Shown here in pieces: positions 24,214 through 33,496 of a stretch of 64,000 nucleotides of DNA. Below the pieces are notes generated by a model. It saw only the letters and a program-made list of their open reading frames with translations, was not told the DNA's origin and ran no database searches. The stretch is taken from NCBI GenBank assembly GCA_035536915.1, contig DATLNE010000032.1, forward strand, positions 100,549-164,548, read 5' to 3'. This DNA comes from Acidimicrobiales bacterium. Lineage in GTDB: Bacteria > Actinomycetota > Acidimicrobiia > Acidimicrobiales > JAHWLA01. The translations under genes and the position numbers were made by a program. The first letter of the stretch is position 1, and every line of letters begins with the position of its first letter.

Positions 24214-25027
24214 GAGCGGCCGACAGCTTCTCGATCTCCGAAGCGACCTCGTCGGGACGCTCGTGCGGCAAGAAGTGGCCCGCGCCCGCGAACACGCGCA
24301 GTTCGCCCCGCGCCGCCTCGGCCGTGCGCCTGCCTTGGGCCAGGGGGAAGAACGGGTCCTTGTCGCCCCATCCGACAACCACCGGGACGTCGAGGCCGCG
24401 GAGCGCGGACTCGACCGGCGCGTACAGCTCACGCAACCCACGGAGCGCGCCGCTGAAGATGGCAGCGATGGCCCTGTGCTGGCCGTCGTCGCCGATGTAA
24501 GTGGCCGCATCCGGCGACGGGCCGGCGCCGACGCCTTGGCGCAGCATCATCGCCAAGGAGGGGCGCGAGAAGATCGCTCGAGCGGCGAGGCCGCCGACCA
24601 GCGGCGCGGTGGTGAGCGACAGCGGAAACGGGATCGGCGTGTCGGGGAAGGTGTTCGCGGCCAAGACCAGCAATCCGGCAACGAGATCGGGGCGACGCTC
24701 GGCGAGCAGGATGGAGATCGGCCCGCCGAAGTCATGGCCGACGACGACCGCGTCTCGCACTCCTAGGTCGTCGAGAAGGTTCGCCAGGGCGGTCGACTGC
24801 GGCGAGGGTCCCAGCGTGTCGAGCGAGGCCGATTTGGGCCTTGCGCTTCCACCGAAGCCCAGGAGGTCGGGGACCACGACCTGTAGCCCGCCGGGCAGCG
24901 CCGACGCCACGACGTGCCAGGCGCGTCCGGCACCCGGGATGCCGTGCACGAGCACGACAGTGGCGCCGTCGTGTTCGCCGCGCCGTTCGTACGACATGCC
25001 GTCGCGGGATATCGCCGTTTCGAACAC
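24203..25027 (-). CDS. alpha/beta hydrolase with Asp nucleophile (epoxide hydrolase/dehalogenase type)
   Basis: 274-aa cytoplasmic hydrolase. The oxyanion motif HGIPGAGRAW is near residue 29, and the nucleophile elbow GHDFGG near 100 has Asp in place of Ser, as in epoxide hydrolases and haloalkane dehalogenases. The acid lies in GWGDKDPFFP and the base His in GAGHFLPHE. GTG start with AGGAGG about 7 nt upstream. It is divergent from an HxlR-type regulator, with a CTACTT-N9-AAGTAG palindrome between, which suggests induction by a toxic or aromatic compound (inference). Confidence 0.87.
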   Translation of the reverse strand: MFETAISRDGMSYERRGEHDGATVVLVHGIPGAGRAWHVVASALPGGLQVVVPDLLGFGGSARPKSASLDTLGPSPQSTALANLLDDLGVRDAVVVGHDFGGPISILLAERRPDLVAGLLVLAANTFPDTPIPFPLSLTTAPLVGGLAARAIFSRPSLAMMLRQGVGAGPSPDAATYIGDDGQHRAIAAIFSGALRGLRELYAPVESALRGLDVPVVVGWGDKDPFFPLAQGRRTAEAARGELRVFAGAGHFLPHERPDEVASEIEKLSAARAR

Positions 25028-25039
25028 CGCGCCTCCTAT

Positions 25040-25060
25040 CTACTTTGTTTTATGAAGTAG
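25040..25060. promoter_or_regulatory. operator for the divergent HxlR-type regulator
   Basis: CTACTT-N9-AAGTAG is a perfect inverted repeat in an AT-rich island between the hydrolase (start 25027) and the HxlR gene (start 25071). HxlR/DUF24 regulators bind such sites in the shared promoter of their own gene and its target. Binding is inferred from position. Confidence 0.65.
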
Positions 25061-25070
25061 AGTCGACAGC

Positions 25071-25775
25071 GTGCAGGAGCGCAAGTCGTACCGACAGTTC
25101 TGCGGCCTCGCCCGTGCCCTCGACCGCATCGGCGATCGATGGACGCTGCTCGTGGTTCGAGAGCTCTTACTCGGCCCCCGGCCGTTCCGGGCGTTGGAGG
25201 ACGGGTTGCCCGGCATAAGCACGGCCGTGCTCGCTCGGCGACTGGCCGCGCTCGTGAGCGACGGCCTGGTGGAGCGCAGCGCTGCTCCTAAGCGGTCCAA
25301 AGCCGTCGAGTACCGCCTCACCGAGGCCGGGCGCGAGCTCGAGCCCGTCGTGCTCGCCTTGGTCAAGTGGGGAGGCCGGTGGATGCTCGACGGGCCGGGC
25401 AGCGACCGAGTTGACCCGGCCTGGGCACCCCTCGCGCTGCGCGCTCTGATCGAGGGCACGCCGGCGAGGGGCGACGGAGTCGTTCACATCGACGTCTCGG
25501 GATGCGACATCACCATCGTGTCGCGCCATGGGCGCCGCAGCGTGGTGCCTGGGCGGCCTGAAGCTGCCGACGCCAAGGTCATGACCGAACTGCCACTCGC
25601 GCTCGCCGTTGCCGCCGGTGAGATGCGCCTCGTCGACACCGATGCCCGCATCAGCGGGCGGGCATCGGTCGCTGCCGCGCTCCTGCAGCCCACCGCCTCG
25701 CGGGTTCGGAAGCCGCGGACCGGCGCCAGCGCGGCGACCTCGTCACCGCCCTCGGCGCAGCGCGTGGATCACTAG
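25071..25775 (+). CDS. HxlR-family transcriptional regulator with C-terminal SCP2-like domain
   Basis: 234 aa. The winged helix is at residues 1-100: YRQFCGLARALDRIGDRWTL, then FRALEDGLPGISTAVLARRL as recognition helix region, and LTEAGRELEPV as wing. HxlR proteins stop near residue 110-120. Here about 100 more residues resemble an SCP2-type sterol/lipid carrier fold, suggesting a hydrophobic ligand. GTG start. It probably controls the divergent hydrolase through the palindrome at 25040-25060. Its stop TAG shares the CTAG tetranucleotide with the stop of the convergent VOC gene. Confidence 0.87.
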   Translation: MQERKSYRQFCGLARALDRIGDRWTLLVVRELLLGPRPFRALEDGLPGISTAVLARRLAALVSDGLVERSAAPKRSKAVEYRLTEAGRELEPVVLALVKWGGRWMLDGPGSDRVDPAWAPLALRALIEGTPARGDGVVHIDVSGCDITIVSRHGRRSVVPGRPEAADAKVMTELPLALAVAAGEMRLVDTDARISGRASVAAALLQPTASRVRKPRTGASAATSSPPSAQRVDH

Positions 25776-26341
25776 ACGGGGTCGGCGTTCTCCTCGTCGC
25801 CCACCAGCGTCGTGCGCGGGAGCCAGGCCAGCTCGCCGTCGTCCATCAGCTCGCGCACGGCGGGCACCGGGTCGGGATCGGCGAAAAACCGCTTGTCCTC
25901 GTAGTCGACCGGACGGCCGGTGGCGTCGGCCGCCCACCACGAGGCCTCCAGCGAGATGCCGTTGGGGTCGGTGAAGTACACCGACCGCACGATGGTGTGG
26001 TCGACCACCTCGGTGATCTCGCAGCCCGCGGCCAGCAACCGCTCGCGCAGGCGCAGCAGCGCTTCTTCGTCGGGCATGTTGAACGAGATGTGGTCGAGTT
26101 GCACCGCCCCGGGGACGGGCACGCCCGCTGCCTTGCGATAGGTCGGCGCGCCCTTCCACTCGAAGAACGCCACCGTGTTCTGCGGACCCATCTCGAAGAA
26201 GTAGTGCCGCATGGGCCCCGCCATGACGGTCGCCACCAGTCGCATGCCGAGCACCCCGTGGTAGAAGCGCACGGTCTCGTCCATGTCGGGCGTGACGAGC
26301 GCCAGGTGGTTCATGCCCCGCCAGTGCATCTCGGTGGTCAT
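25772..26341 (-). CDS. VOC-family (glyoxalase/dioxygenase) protein
   Basis: 189-aa metalloprotein with the beta-alpha-beta-beta-beta modules of the vicinal-oxygen-chelate fold. Probable metal ligands: His in MNHLALVTPD (residue about 12), His in LDHISFNMP, and Glu in GISLEASWW. This is the arrangement of extradiol dioxygenases or glyoxalase-like isomerases. The ATG at 26341 is used; a TTG two codons upstream is weaker. It lies 9 bp behind the ABM-domain gene, so the two are likely cotranscribed. Substrate unknown. Confidence 0.85.
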   Translation of the reverse strand: MTTEMHWRGMNHLALVTPDMDETVRFYHGVLGMRLVATVMAGPMRHYFFEMGPQNTVAFFEWKGAPTYRKAAGVPVPGAVQLDHISFNMPDEEALLRLRERLLAAGCEITEVVDHTIVRSVYFTDPNGISLEASWWAADATGRPVDYEDKRFFADPDPVPAVRELMDDGELAWLPRTTLVGDEENADPV

Positions 26342-26350
26342 GGCCAAAGG

Positions 26351-26665
26351 CTACGCCCGTTCGGCACGTTGTTCGACCGCGTACGACCACAGTTCGGCGC
26401 CGCTGGCCACTGGCCCGCCACTGCCCTCGGGCCGGGCGTGGCCTTGCTGGAACGACTGCGACGAGGCCCACGCCTGGAAGGCGTCCTCGTCGCGCCAGCG
26501 GGTGTAGACGAGCCATGTCTCGCGGCCGTCGGCAGGGCGCAGCAGCTGGAACTCCTCGAACCCCTCGGTCTTCTCCACCTGGCCGGCCCGGGCGGCGAAG
26601 CGGGCGGCCATCTCGTCGGCTCGCTCGGCGGGCACGGTGATGGCGTTGATCTTCACGACTGACAT
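26351..26665 (-). CDS. antibiotic-biosynthesis-monooxygenase (ABM) domain protein
   Basis: 104-aa dimeric ferredoxin-like fold protein. The pattern KINAITVPAERADEMAARFA, then FEEFQLLRP and ETWLVYTRWRDEDAFQAW, is typical of ABM proteins, which include cofactor-free quinol oxygenases and IsdG-type haem-degrading enzymes. The Trp/His positions needed for haem breakdown are not clearly conserved, so a small-molecule oxygenase or stress role is as likely. The ATG has a TAGGGT -10 box 6 nt upstream (leaderless). Confidence 0.83.
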   Translation of the reverse strand: MSVVKINAITVPAERADEMAARFAARAGQVEKTEGFEEFQLLRPADGRETWLVYTRWRDEDAFQAWASSQSFQQGHARPEGSGGPVASGAELWSYAVEQRAERA

Positions 26666-26671
26666 GGCCCG

Positions 26672-26695
26672 ACCCTACGCACCACGGCCTACCGT
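26672..26695. promoter_or_regulatory. divergent leaderless promoters for the ABM and nitrilase genes
   Basis: On the minus strand TAGGGT (26677-26672) ends 6 nt before the ABM ATG. On the plus strand TACCGT (26690-26695) ends 6 nt before the nitrilase ATG. The two start codons are only 36 bp apart, so both transcripts should start at or next to their start codons and the promoters share their upstream region. Confidence 0.55.
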
Positions 26696-26701
26696 GGGCA
26701 C

Positions 26702-27601
26702 ATGACCGAGCTCGGGACCGTACGGGTGGCGGCGGTGCAGGCGACGCCGGTGATCCTCGACGCCGAGGCCACCGTCGACAAGGCGATCGCCTCCATCGAC
26801 GAGGCCGCCGCTGATGGGGCGAAGCTGGTTGTGTTCCCCGAGTGCTTCGTGTCGGTGTACCCCACGGGCGGGTGGGCGGCCGCCGCGGCCACCTGGACCG
26901 AGGGCTGCGAGGAACTGTGGGAGCGCATGTGGGCCTCCAGCGTCGACGTGCGGGGGCCGCTGGTCGAGCGGCTGGCCAAGGCCTGTGCGTCCAACCAGGT
27001 CCACGTCGCCATCGGGGTCAACGAGCGGGAGGACGACCGCCCGGGCACCCTCTACAACACGCTGTTGATCGTCGGCCCCGACGGCCTCGTGCACCGTCAC
27101 CGCAAGCTGATGCCGACCATGCACGAGCGGGTGTTCCACGGCTTCGGGGCGGGCGACGACCTCGACGTGGTCGAGCTCCCCGGGGCGGGCCGGGTGGGCG
27201 GGCTCATCTGCTGGGAGAACCGCATGCCGCTGGCCCGGTGGGCCGTCTACCAAGGCGGGCCGCAGATCTGGGTGGCCCCCACGGCCGACGACAGCGACGG
27301 CTGGCTGGCGTCGATGCGCCACATCGCTCTGGAGGCGGGCGCCTTCGTCGTCAGCGTGCCGCAGTACATCCCCGCCTCTGCCTTCCCCGCCGACTTCCCG
27401 CTGCGCCTCCCCGAGGGGGTCGACGTCCTGGGTCGTGGTGGCGCCTGCGTCGTCAACCCCGGCGGCGACATCGTGGCGGGCCCGCTCTACGACACCGAGG
27501 GCATCGTGGCGGCCGACTGCGACCTGCGCCAAGCGCTGCACGCCAAGCGGTACTTCGACGTGGCCGGCCACTACAGCAGGGCCGACGTGCTCGACCGCTG
27601 A
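26702..27601 (+). CDS. nitrilase (carbon-nitrogen hydrolase, branch 1)
   Basis: 299-aa hydrolase of the CN-hydrolase superfamily that converts organic nitriles to acids plus ammonia. The catalytic triad is visible: Glu47 in VFPECF, Lys in HRKLMPT and Cys in GGLICWEN, with the Trp-Glu-Asn after the Cys typical of true nitrilases. The PTG pattern after the Glu also fits branch 1. It may act with the neighbouring ABM and VOC genes on aromatic or hydroxy-nitriles (inference). Leaderless promoter TACCGT upstream. Confidence 0.92.
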   Translation: MTELGTVRVAAVQATPVILDAEATVDKAIASIDEAAADGAKLVVFPECFVSVYPTGGWAAAAATWTEGCEELWERMWASSVDVRGPLVERLAKACASNQVHVAIGVNEREDDRPGTLYNTLLIVGPDGLVHRHRKLMPTMHERVFHGFGAGDDLDVVELPGAGRVGGLICWENRMPLARWAVYQGGPQIWVAPTADDSDGWLASMRHIALEAGAFVVSVPQYIPASAFPADFPLRLPEGVDVLGRGGACVVNPGGDIVAGPLYDTEGIVAADCDLRQALHAKRYFDVAGHYSRADVLDR

Positions 27602-27612
27602 CCCCCGCCCAG

Positions 27613-28695
27613 TCAGTAGGCGGCGAGCAGCAGCTGGCGGGCGTCGTCTTCCGACACCGGGCGGGGGTTGTTCTTCACGTTGGGGTTGCCCTGCGACAGG
27701 CGGGCCACGGCGTCGACGTCGTCGTCGGTGACCCCGCATGCCGACAACGTGGCGGGCAGGTCGAGCCGCTCGCGCAGGCGGTCGATGGCATCCGCGGGGT
27801 CGTCGGGATCACCCAGCGCGGCGCCGATCCGGTAGGCGGCACCGCCCACCGCTTCTGCGTTGAAGCGCATGGCATGGGCCAAGAGCACGGCGTTGGCCAG
27901 CCCGTGGGGGATGCCGGTGCGGCCGCCCACCAACTGCGCCAACCCGTGGTGCACACCCATGGCCGCGTTCTGCAGGCACCGGCCGCCCAGTGCAGCCCCC
28001 TCCAGCATGCGCGTGCGAGCGGCCAGGTCGCCGGGGGCGTCGACCACGTCGGCCAACGACGAAGCGATGCGCTCGATGCACGCCAGTGCCACGGCCTCGG
28101 CTTCCGGCGTGCGCAACGGCGAATAGGCGCACTCCACCCCGTGGGCCAAGGCGTTCATGCCCGTCTCCGCGCTCACCCGCACGGGCGTGTCGAGGGTCAG
28201 CACCGGGTCGTACACCGCGGCCACCGGCGCCAGCGACGGTGCACCCGCCCCGCTCTTGCGCCGCGTGGCCTCGTCGGTCATGCCGAAGAACGGCGTGAGC
28301 TCGGCGCCCGAGTAGGTGGTCGGCACCGACACGTGCGGCAGCGCGGCGCCCGCCTGCTGCTCCAAGAAGAAGCACACGGCCTTGCCCAAGTCGGCGGCCG
28401 ACCCGCCCCCGAACGACACCACGCCGTCGGCCCCGTCGTCGCCCGCTTGGGCCACCGCCGCCTGCACGGCGGAGGTGGGCACGTGCGAGCGCACGCCCGC
28501 GAACGTCGATGCCAGCGCCCGGCCCAAGCGGCCCACCACCCGCTCCCCCGCGTCCGACGCCAGCCGTCCTTCGGTGGTCACCAGCAGCACCCGGCGCATG
28601 CCCGCCTCACGCACCACATCGCCCAATGTGTCGACGGCGTCGGGGCCGAACACAATCCGCTGTGGGTAGCCCACGTGCGCCCACGCCACACCCAT
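27613..28695 (-). CDS. maleylacetate-reductase-like iron-ADH-family enzyme
   Basis: 360-aa NAD(P)H-dependent reductase of the group III alcohol dehydrogenases. The dinucleotide loop is GGGSAADLGKA near residue 95. The family pattern GMNALAHGVECAYSP near 195 has Asn where metal-using members have Asp, as in known maleylacetate reductases, which lack iron. MGVHHGLAQLVGG with PHGLANAVLL follows. It probably reduces maleylacetate to 3-oxoadipate in aromatic degradation. The ATG overlaps the preceding stop (TGATG), so it is coupled to the phosphatase. A ring-cleavage dioxygenase is not seen in the window unless the VOC protein serves. Confidence 0.85.
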   Translation of the reverse strand: MGVAWAHVGYPQRIVFGPDAVDTLGDVVREAGMRRVLLVTTEGRLASDAGERVVGRLGRALASTFAGVRSHVPTSAVQAAVAQAGDDGADGVVSFGGGSAADLGKAVCFFLEQQAGAALPHVSVPTTYSGAELTPFFGMTDEATRRKSGAGAPSLAPVAAVYDPVLTLDTPVRVSAETGMNALAHGVECAYSPLRTPEAEAVALACIERIASSLADVVDAPGDLAARTRMLEGAALGGRCLQNAAMGVHHGLAQLVGGRTGIPHGLANAVLLAHAMRFNAEAVGGAAYRIGAALGDPDDPADAIDRLRERLDLPATLSACGVTDDDVDAVARLSQGNPNVKNNPRPVSEDDARQLLLAAY

Positions 28696-29222
28696 CAGCG
28701 CACCACCGTGTCGGCTTCGGTGCCGAGGGACACGAGCGACAGGCGGCCGTCGTCGACCGACACCACCGTCTGCGAGCAGTGGTCGGGGCGGAACCCGGCC
28801 ACGCCCGCGGCCACTGTGATGAACACGTAGTGGGTGAACACCACGGCCTCGGTGGGCAACGCGCACAACGCCGCTACCACCGATTGCCGCCATGCCTGCA
28901 GGTCGGTAGGCCAGTCCTCGAACGGCGTCGACAGCACCGACGCCAGCCACGCCATGCGCCCGGCCAGGTCGTCGGTGGGCGACGGCACCTCGCCTACCGC
29001 CGCGTCGACCACCGGTTCCACGCCCCAGTGCGCGGCCAGTGGCGCGGCCGTCTCCCGGGCCCGCCGCAACGGGCTCGTCACGATCAACATGGGTGCCAGC
29101 TTGCCCAGCCCGTAGGACAAGGCGGCGGCTTGCTGCCGACCCCGTTCGCTCAGCCCCGGGTCGGTGTCCTCGTTCCACCTGGCCGCGGCCTCGCCGTGGC
29201 GCACCAGCACCAGTCGGCTCAA
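28695..29222 (-). CDS. histidine phosphatase family protein
   Basis: 175-aa phosphoglycerate-mutase-like phosphatase. The catalytic motif LVRHGEA is at residues 5-11, with the second Arg in SPLRRARETA near 53, the acid in the VGEVP region and the second His in VFTHYVFI near 131. Start: TTG at 29222 overlapping the previous stop (TTGA) keeps the RHG motif at the N-terminus as in relatives; the frame to 29285 intrudes on the PIG-L gene. Substrate unknown (small phosphoesters). Middle gene of a coupled trio. Confidence 0.85.
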   Translation of the reverse strand: MSRLVLVRHGEAAARWNEDTDPGLSERGRQQAAALSYGLGKLAPMLIVTSPLRRARETAAPLAAHWGVEPVVDAAVGEVPSPTDDLAGRMAWLASVLSTPFEDWPTDLQAWRQSVVAALCALPTEAVVFTHYVFITVAAGVAGFRPDHCSQTVVSVDDGRLSLVSLGTEADTVVR

Positions 29223-30013
29223 GCCAGGCCCTCGAACACGCTGGTCTCCGCCGTCCCCGCCGGCGCGCCTCGCAGGATGTAGCACTCCAAGCCCCAGATG
29301 GCAGCGAAGGCCGGCGGCGGCATGTTCAGGAAGAACGACGTCTCCGAGATCTGGCTGGCGTGCGCCGCCATGGCCTGGCGCTTCTGGTCGAGGAAGCCCG
29401 CCACGTCGACCCGCGTGGTGATCTCGGAGGCGGGCTTGCCCATGGTGAACTCCTCAGGGTCGCCGAGGTCGTCCGGCAGCGGCATGCCGAGTTCGTCCGC
29501 CATGGCCCACAGGCTCTTGATGTAGTCGTTGTCGAGGGTCGACTCGTAGACCTTGGGCGTGCGGGCCATCTCCGCGGCACGCACGCCCACCCGGTACACC
29601 TGGATGTGGTCGGGGTGCCCGTAGCCGCCTGTGTCGTCGTAGACGGTGAGGACGTCGGCCTGCTCCTCCTCGAGGATGTCGGCCAGCCGCCGAGCCGCCT
29701 GGTCGACCTCGGCCTGCCAGAAGCAGCCCGGGACGTCGTTCTCGGGGACGCCCATCATCCCTGAGTCGACGTAGCCGAGGAACTCGTAGCGAGCCACGCC
29801 GAGCGCCTTGGCCGCGTCGCCCAGTTCTTGCTCGCGCCGCTGCCACAGTTCCTCACCGGGGTCGAGGAAACCCTCGGCCACCTCCCCGTGTTCGCCCCGG
29901 GTGGCGGTCACCAGGACGACACGATGTCCGTCGGCCGCCGCCTTGGCCATGGTCCCCCCCGTTGCGATGGCCTCGTCGTCGGGATGGGCGTGGAAGCACA
30001 CGAGCGTTGCCAT
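29219..30013 (-). CDS. PIG-L family deacetylase
   Basis: 264-aa zinc-dependent N-acetylglucosaminyl deacetylase fold. The motif HAHPDDEA (residues 8-15) supplies zinc ligands and the general base, and GGYGHPDHIQV near 125 supplies the third ligand. In actinobacteria this family includes MshB and the mycothiol-conjugate amidase Mca. The present protein is shorter than both and sits with catabolic genes, so a detoxification amidase is possible but unproven. The start has GAGG 8 nt upstream. Confidence 0.87.
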   Translation of the reverse strand: MATLVCFHAHPDDEAIATGGTMAKAAADGHRVVLVTATRGEHGEVAEGFLDPGEELWQRREQELGDAAKALGVARYEFLGYVDSGMMGVPENDVPGCFWQAEVDQAARRLADILEEEQADVLTVYDDTGGYGHPDHIQVYRVGVRAAEMARTPKVYESTLDNDYIKSLWAMADELGMPLPDDLGDPEEFTMGKPASEITTRVDVAGFLDQKRQAMAAHASQISETSFFLNMPPPAFAAIWGLECYILRGAPAGTAETSVFEGLA

Positions 30014-30035
30014 GGAGGCATCCTCGCGCGGGAGG

Positions 30036-31178
30036 TCAGGCTATGGCCCGAGCCTCCCGCAGCTTGGCGACCTCGTCGGCTGCGAAGCCCCAGTCGGCCA
30101 ACACCTCGTCGGTGTGCTGGCCGGGCTGCGCAGGCGGCCGCTGCACGGCGCCAGGCGTGCGCGAGAAACGAGGCGCAGGGGCGGGCTGGGTGACGCCGGC
30201 GACGTCGACGAACGTCTGGCGGGCCACGTTGTGGGGGTGCTTGACGGCCTCTGTCATCGACAGCACCGGCGCGAAGCACACGTCGGTGTGCTCCATCAGC
30301 GCGCACCATTCGTCACGGGTCTTGGTGCGGAACACCTCGGCCATGCGCTCCTTGAGCTGCGGCCACCCCGACTTGTCCATCTGCGCGTCGAAGGCGGGGT
30401 CGTCGAGGCCGGCCAGGCGGCGTAGCTCGGCGTAGAACTGCGGCTCGATCGAGCCGATGGAGACGTACTCGCCGTCGGCGCACTCGTAGACGTCGTAGAA
30501 GGGGGCACCGGTGTCGAGCAGGTTTGTGCCCCGGCCCTCTGTCCACAAGCCAACGCCCATCATGGCGTGGAACATGGTGGTGAGGCTGGCGGCGCCGTCG
30601 ACCATGGCGGCGTCGACCACTTGGCCCTGGCCTGAGCGGCCCGCCTCCACCAGCGCGGCGGCGATCCCGAAGGCGAGGTACAGCGCACCGCCGCCGAAGT
30701 CGCCCACGAAGTTGAGCGGCGGCACCGGGGCTTGGCCCGCCCGGCCCACGGGGTGGAGGGCGCCCGCCAAGGCGATGTAGTTGATGTCGTGGCCTGCAGC
30801 CTGCGCGTAGGGGCCGTCCTGGCCCCACCCGGTCATGCGGCCGTAGACGAGGCGGGGGTTGCGGGCCAGGCAGGCGTCGGGGCCGAGGCCGAGGCGCTCG
30901 GTCACGCCGGGGCGGAAGCCCTCGATGATCGCGTCGGCCTGCTCGACCAGGCGCAGCACGGTCTCGACGCCGTCGGGGTTCTTGAGGTCGACGCCGATGG
31001 AGCGACGGCCGCGGTTGAGGATGTCCCAGTGGGGACGGTCGACCTCGCCGGAGACGAGGGCCGACCGCTCCACGCGGACGACGTCGGCGCCGAGGTCGGC
31101 CAGGAGCATGGCGGCGAAGGGGCCGGGTCCGATCCCTGCGAGTTCGACGATACGGATGCCAGTAAGAGGACCAGTCAT
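30036..31178 (-). CDS. class III CoA-transferase / alpha-methylacyl-CoA racemase
   Basis: 380-aa CaiB/BaiF-fold enzyme. N-terminal [20 protein letters not shown] and [10 protein letters not shown] are the family signature. The stretch [16 protein letters not shown] near residue 124 holds the His-Asp pair used by alpha-methylacyl-CoA racemase, favouring racemisation over CoA transfer. The start is the ATG at 31178, 8 nt downstream of a TAGTAT -10 box; longer frames are shadows of the divergent gene. Likely role in branched-chain or steroid side-chain acyl-CoA breakdown. Confidence 0.9.
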   Translation of the reverse strand: MTGPLTGIRIVELAGIGPGPFAAMLLADLGADVVRVERSALVSGEVDRPHWDILNRGRRSIGVDLKNPDGVETVLRLVEQADAIIEGFRPGVTERLGLGPDACLARNPRLVYGRMTGWGQDGPYAQAAGHDINYIALAGALHPVGRAGQAPVPPLNFVGDFGGGALYLAFGIAAALVEAGRSGQGQVVDAAMVDGAASLTTMFHAMMGVGLWTEGRGTNLLDTGAPFYDVYECADGEYVSIGSIEPQFYAELRRLAGLDDPAFDAQMDKSGWPQLKERMAEVFRTKTRDEWCALMEHTDVCFAPVLSMTEAVKHPHNVARQTFVDVAGVTQPAPAPRFSRTPGAVQRPPAQPGQHTDEVLADWGFAADEVAKLREARAIA

Positions 31179-31186
31179 GGCCGGCG

Positions 31187-31196
31187 ATACTACGGT
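31187..31196. promoter_or_regulatory. overlapping divergent -10 boxes
   Basis: TAGTAT on the minus strand (31192-31187) ends 8 nt before the racemase ATG, and TACGGT on the plus strand (31191-31196) ends 6 nt before the LLM oxidoreductase ATG. The two -10 elements overlap, so RNA polymerase should serve only one gene at a time. Confidence 0.55.
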
Positions 31197-31202
31197 CCCT
31201 TC

Positions 31203-32099
31203 ATGACGGTCTTCGGCGTGCACACGGGGCTCCAGCGCACCACGGTCGACGAGCTGGTGGCCTTGTGGCAGCGCATCGAGTCGCTCGGGTTCGGGTGGAT
31301 CTCGATCTGGGACCACTTCTACGCCGCCGACATGACGGGCGACGCCGACTGCTTGGAAGCGGTGGCCGCCCACGCCGCGCTGGCGTGCTCCACGGAGCGG
31401 GTCACGTGTGGCTCCCTGGTGTACTGCGTGGGTTACCGGCACCCGGCCGTACTGGCCAAGGCGGTGACCACGATCGACCACCTCTCGCACGGGCGCGCCG
31501 CCGTCGGGCTCGGCGCCGGGTGGAGCCAGTTGGAGTACGACGCCTACGGCATTCCCTTCCCGGCAGTCGGGGTACGGCTCGACATGCTGGAGGAAGCCGC
31601 CGCGTGCGTTCGGGGGTTGTTGCACGACGAGGTCACCACCTTCGACGGCACCCACTTCCGCTTGGCGGCGGCCCGCAACGAGCCCCGGCCGGTGCAGGCC
31701 GCACTGCCGGTGTGGATCGGCGGCGGCGGCGAACGGCGCACGTTGCGCATCGCCGCGCAGTACGCCGACGGCTGGAACGTTCCGTTCCTGTCGGCCGAGG
31801 ACTTCGGCCGCAAGCGGGCGGTGTTGCACTCGCACTGCGAGGCGGTGGGGCGCGACCCGGCGGAGGTCCGCAGCGCGATCAACGTGGGCCTGGCGCGAGA
31901 CGACGACGACCTGGCCGCCCAGTTCGGCAACATCGCCGCGGCGGTTGCACCCGGCGTGCTGCGGGGCTCCGAGGCCGAGTTGGTCGAGCGGGTCGGCGCC
32001 TACGTCGAGGCCGGTGCCGACCAGGTCAACATCGCCCTGCGGGCGCCGTGGGACGTCGGCGCCCTGGAGCGGCTGGCCGGCGCGCTGGGGCTGGCATGA
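31203..32099 (+). CDS. LLM-class (F420/FMN-dependent) oxidoreductase
   Basis: 298-aa TIM-barrel flavoprotein of the luciferase-like monooxygenase superfamily. The N-terminal strand [11 protein letters not shown], the [10 protein letters not shown] segment near residue 32 and the cofactor phosphate-binding [16 protein letters not shown] near 100 are typical of actinobacterial F420-dependent members. Substrate unknown. The start ATG has TACGGT 6 nt upstream (leaderless). Its stop overlaps the start of the glycosidase gene (ATGA), so the two are translated together. Confidence 0.88.
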   Translation: MTVFGVHTGLQRTTVDELVALWQRIESLGFGWISIWDHFYAADMTGDADCLEAVAAHAALACSTERVTCGSLVYCVGYRHPAVLAKAVTTIDHLSHGRAAVGLGAGWSQLEYDAYGIPFPAVGVRLDMLEEAAACVRGLLHDEVTTFDGTHFRLAAARNEPRPVQAALPVWIGGGGERRTLRIAAQYADGWNVPFLSAEDFGRKRAVLHSHCEAVGRDPAEVRSAINVGLARDDDDLAAQFGNIAAAVAPGVLRGSEAELVERVGAYVEAGADQVNIALRAPWDVGALERLAGALGLA

Positions 32100-33478
32100 G
32101 CGAGTGGGCGCTGCCCGCGGGCTTTCGCTTCGGCGTGGCCACCGCGGGCTTCCAAGTGGAGGGCGGCTACAACGACCGCGGCCAGCCCGCCAACAACTGG
32201 GCCGAGTGGGAGCAGTCGGGGCGGGTCGAACGGTCGGGCGCCGCCGTCGAGTTCTGGACCAAGTACGAACGGCACCTCGACCGGGCGGTGGCCGCCGGGT
32301 GCGACGCCTTCCGCATGTCGGTGGAGTGGGCGCGGTGCGAGCCCGTGGAAGGCCAGGTCGACGAGGTGGCGGTCGACCACTACAACGCCATCCTCGACGC
32401 CTGCCACGACCGGGGGCTGCAGCCGCTGGTGACGCTGCACCACTTCACGCACCCGGCGTGGCTCGGGGTCGACTTCTGGCTGCGGCCCGATTCGCCCGAG
32501 CGCTTCGCCGAGTGGGTGGCCTTGGCCGTCGACCGGTTCGCCGGGCGGTGCCGCCACTGGGTCACGATCAACGAGCCCAACGTCTACGCCGTGCAGTCGT
32601 ACGTCCTCGGCTACTTCCCGCCGGGGCGCAAGCTCAACATCGGCAAGGCCGTGCGGGTGCTCGACCACATGCTGGCGGGCCACGTGCTGGCCTACGAGGT
32701 GATCAAGGAACGCCAGCCGCAGGCCGTGGTGACCACCAACACCTACCCGATGTCGGTGTACGAGCCCGACCGGTTGCTGCTCGACGTGCTGCTGGCCCGC
32801 AGCAACGGGGTGGGGCGCTACGACATCGGGCCGTGGTTGCGGGAACGGCGGGAGCAGTACCACGCCCGTTCGTTGCGGGCGCCCAGCCGCTTCGAGTGGC
32901 TGTTGCGCAAGCGCATCAACTCGGCCGTGCCCATGGAGAAGGCGTTGCCCCGTGCCATCGCCGCTGCATACGACAGCCCGTGCGAGCGCACGCTCGACGT
33001 GGTGGCCGTCGACTACTACGACCCCATCGTGCACAGCCACCTCCGGGTGCCGCCGCCCAAGCTGTGGGACGACACCGTGTGGCCCGAGGGGCTGACCCGT
33101 TACGCCGAGCTCAACGCCGAGCCGGGCCTCGACCTGTGGGTGGTGGAGAACGGGCTGTGCAACCGGGTGGCGGGCACGTTGTCGTACCCGCGGCGCGACC
33201 GGTGGACGCGGCCGCGGTACCTGGCCGCCAACCTCGGCGCGTTGGTGGCGGCGCTCGACGCGGGCATACCGGTCGGTGCGTACTTCCACTGGACGCTGGC
33301 CGACAACTACGAGTGGGGCACCTACGAGCCCCGCTTCGGCCTCTACGGCATCGGCCGAGGCGACGGCGGCGTGGAGTGGAGCCACCTCGACTCGATGGGC
33401 GACGACTCGGCAGGCGCGTACCGCCGCATCATCGAAGGGTTGCGGGCCGGGGACCGCTCGGTCGTCTCGAACCGGTAG
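32096..33478 (+). CDS. glycoside hydrolase family 1 (beta-glucosidase-like)
   Basis: 460-aa cytoplasmic retaining glycosidase. The acid/base Glu160 is in WVTINEPN and the nucleophile Glu351 in VVENGL. The GH1 opening [15 protein letters not shown] and the C-terminal [10 protein letters not shown] substrate-binding stretch are present. Length matches GH1. The insertions around residues 240-300 differ from classic beta-glucosidases, so the aglycone or sugar is uncertain. Coupled by ATGA to the LLM oxidoreductase, suggesting a glycoside that is first hydrolysed and then oxidised or reduced (inference). Confidence 0.92.
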   Translation: MSEWALPAGFRFGVATAGFQVEGGYNDRGQPANNWAEWEQSGRVERSGAAVEFWTKYERHLDRAVAAGCDAFRMSVEWARCEPVEGQVDEVAVDHYNAILDACHDRGLQPLVTLHHFTHPAWLGVDFWLRPDSPERFAEWVALAVDRFAGRCRHWVTINEPNVYAVQSYVLGYFPPGRKLNIGKAVRVLDHMLAGHVLAYEVIKERQPQAVVTTNTYPMSVYEPDRLLLDVLLARSNGVGRYDIGPWLRERREQYHARSLRAPSRFEWLLRKRINSAVPMEKALPRAIAAAYDSPCERTLDVVAVDYYDPIVHSHLRVPPPKLWDDTVWPEGLTRYAELNAEPGLDLWVVENGLCNRVAGTLSYPRRDRWTRPRYLAANLGALVAALDAGIPVGAYFHWTLADNYEWGTYEPRFGLYGIGRGDGGVEWSHLDSMGDDSAGAYRRIIEGLRAGDRSVVSNR

Positions 33479-33496
33479 GAACTCCGACCGTTGCCG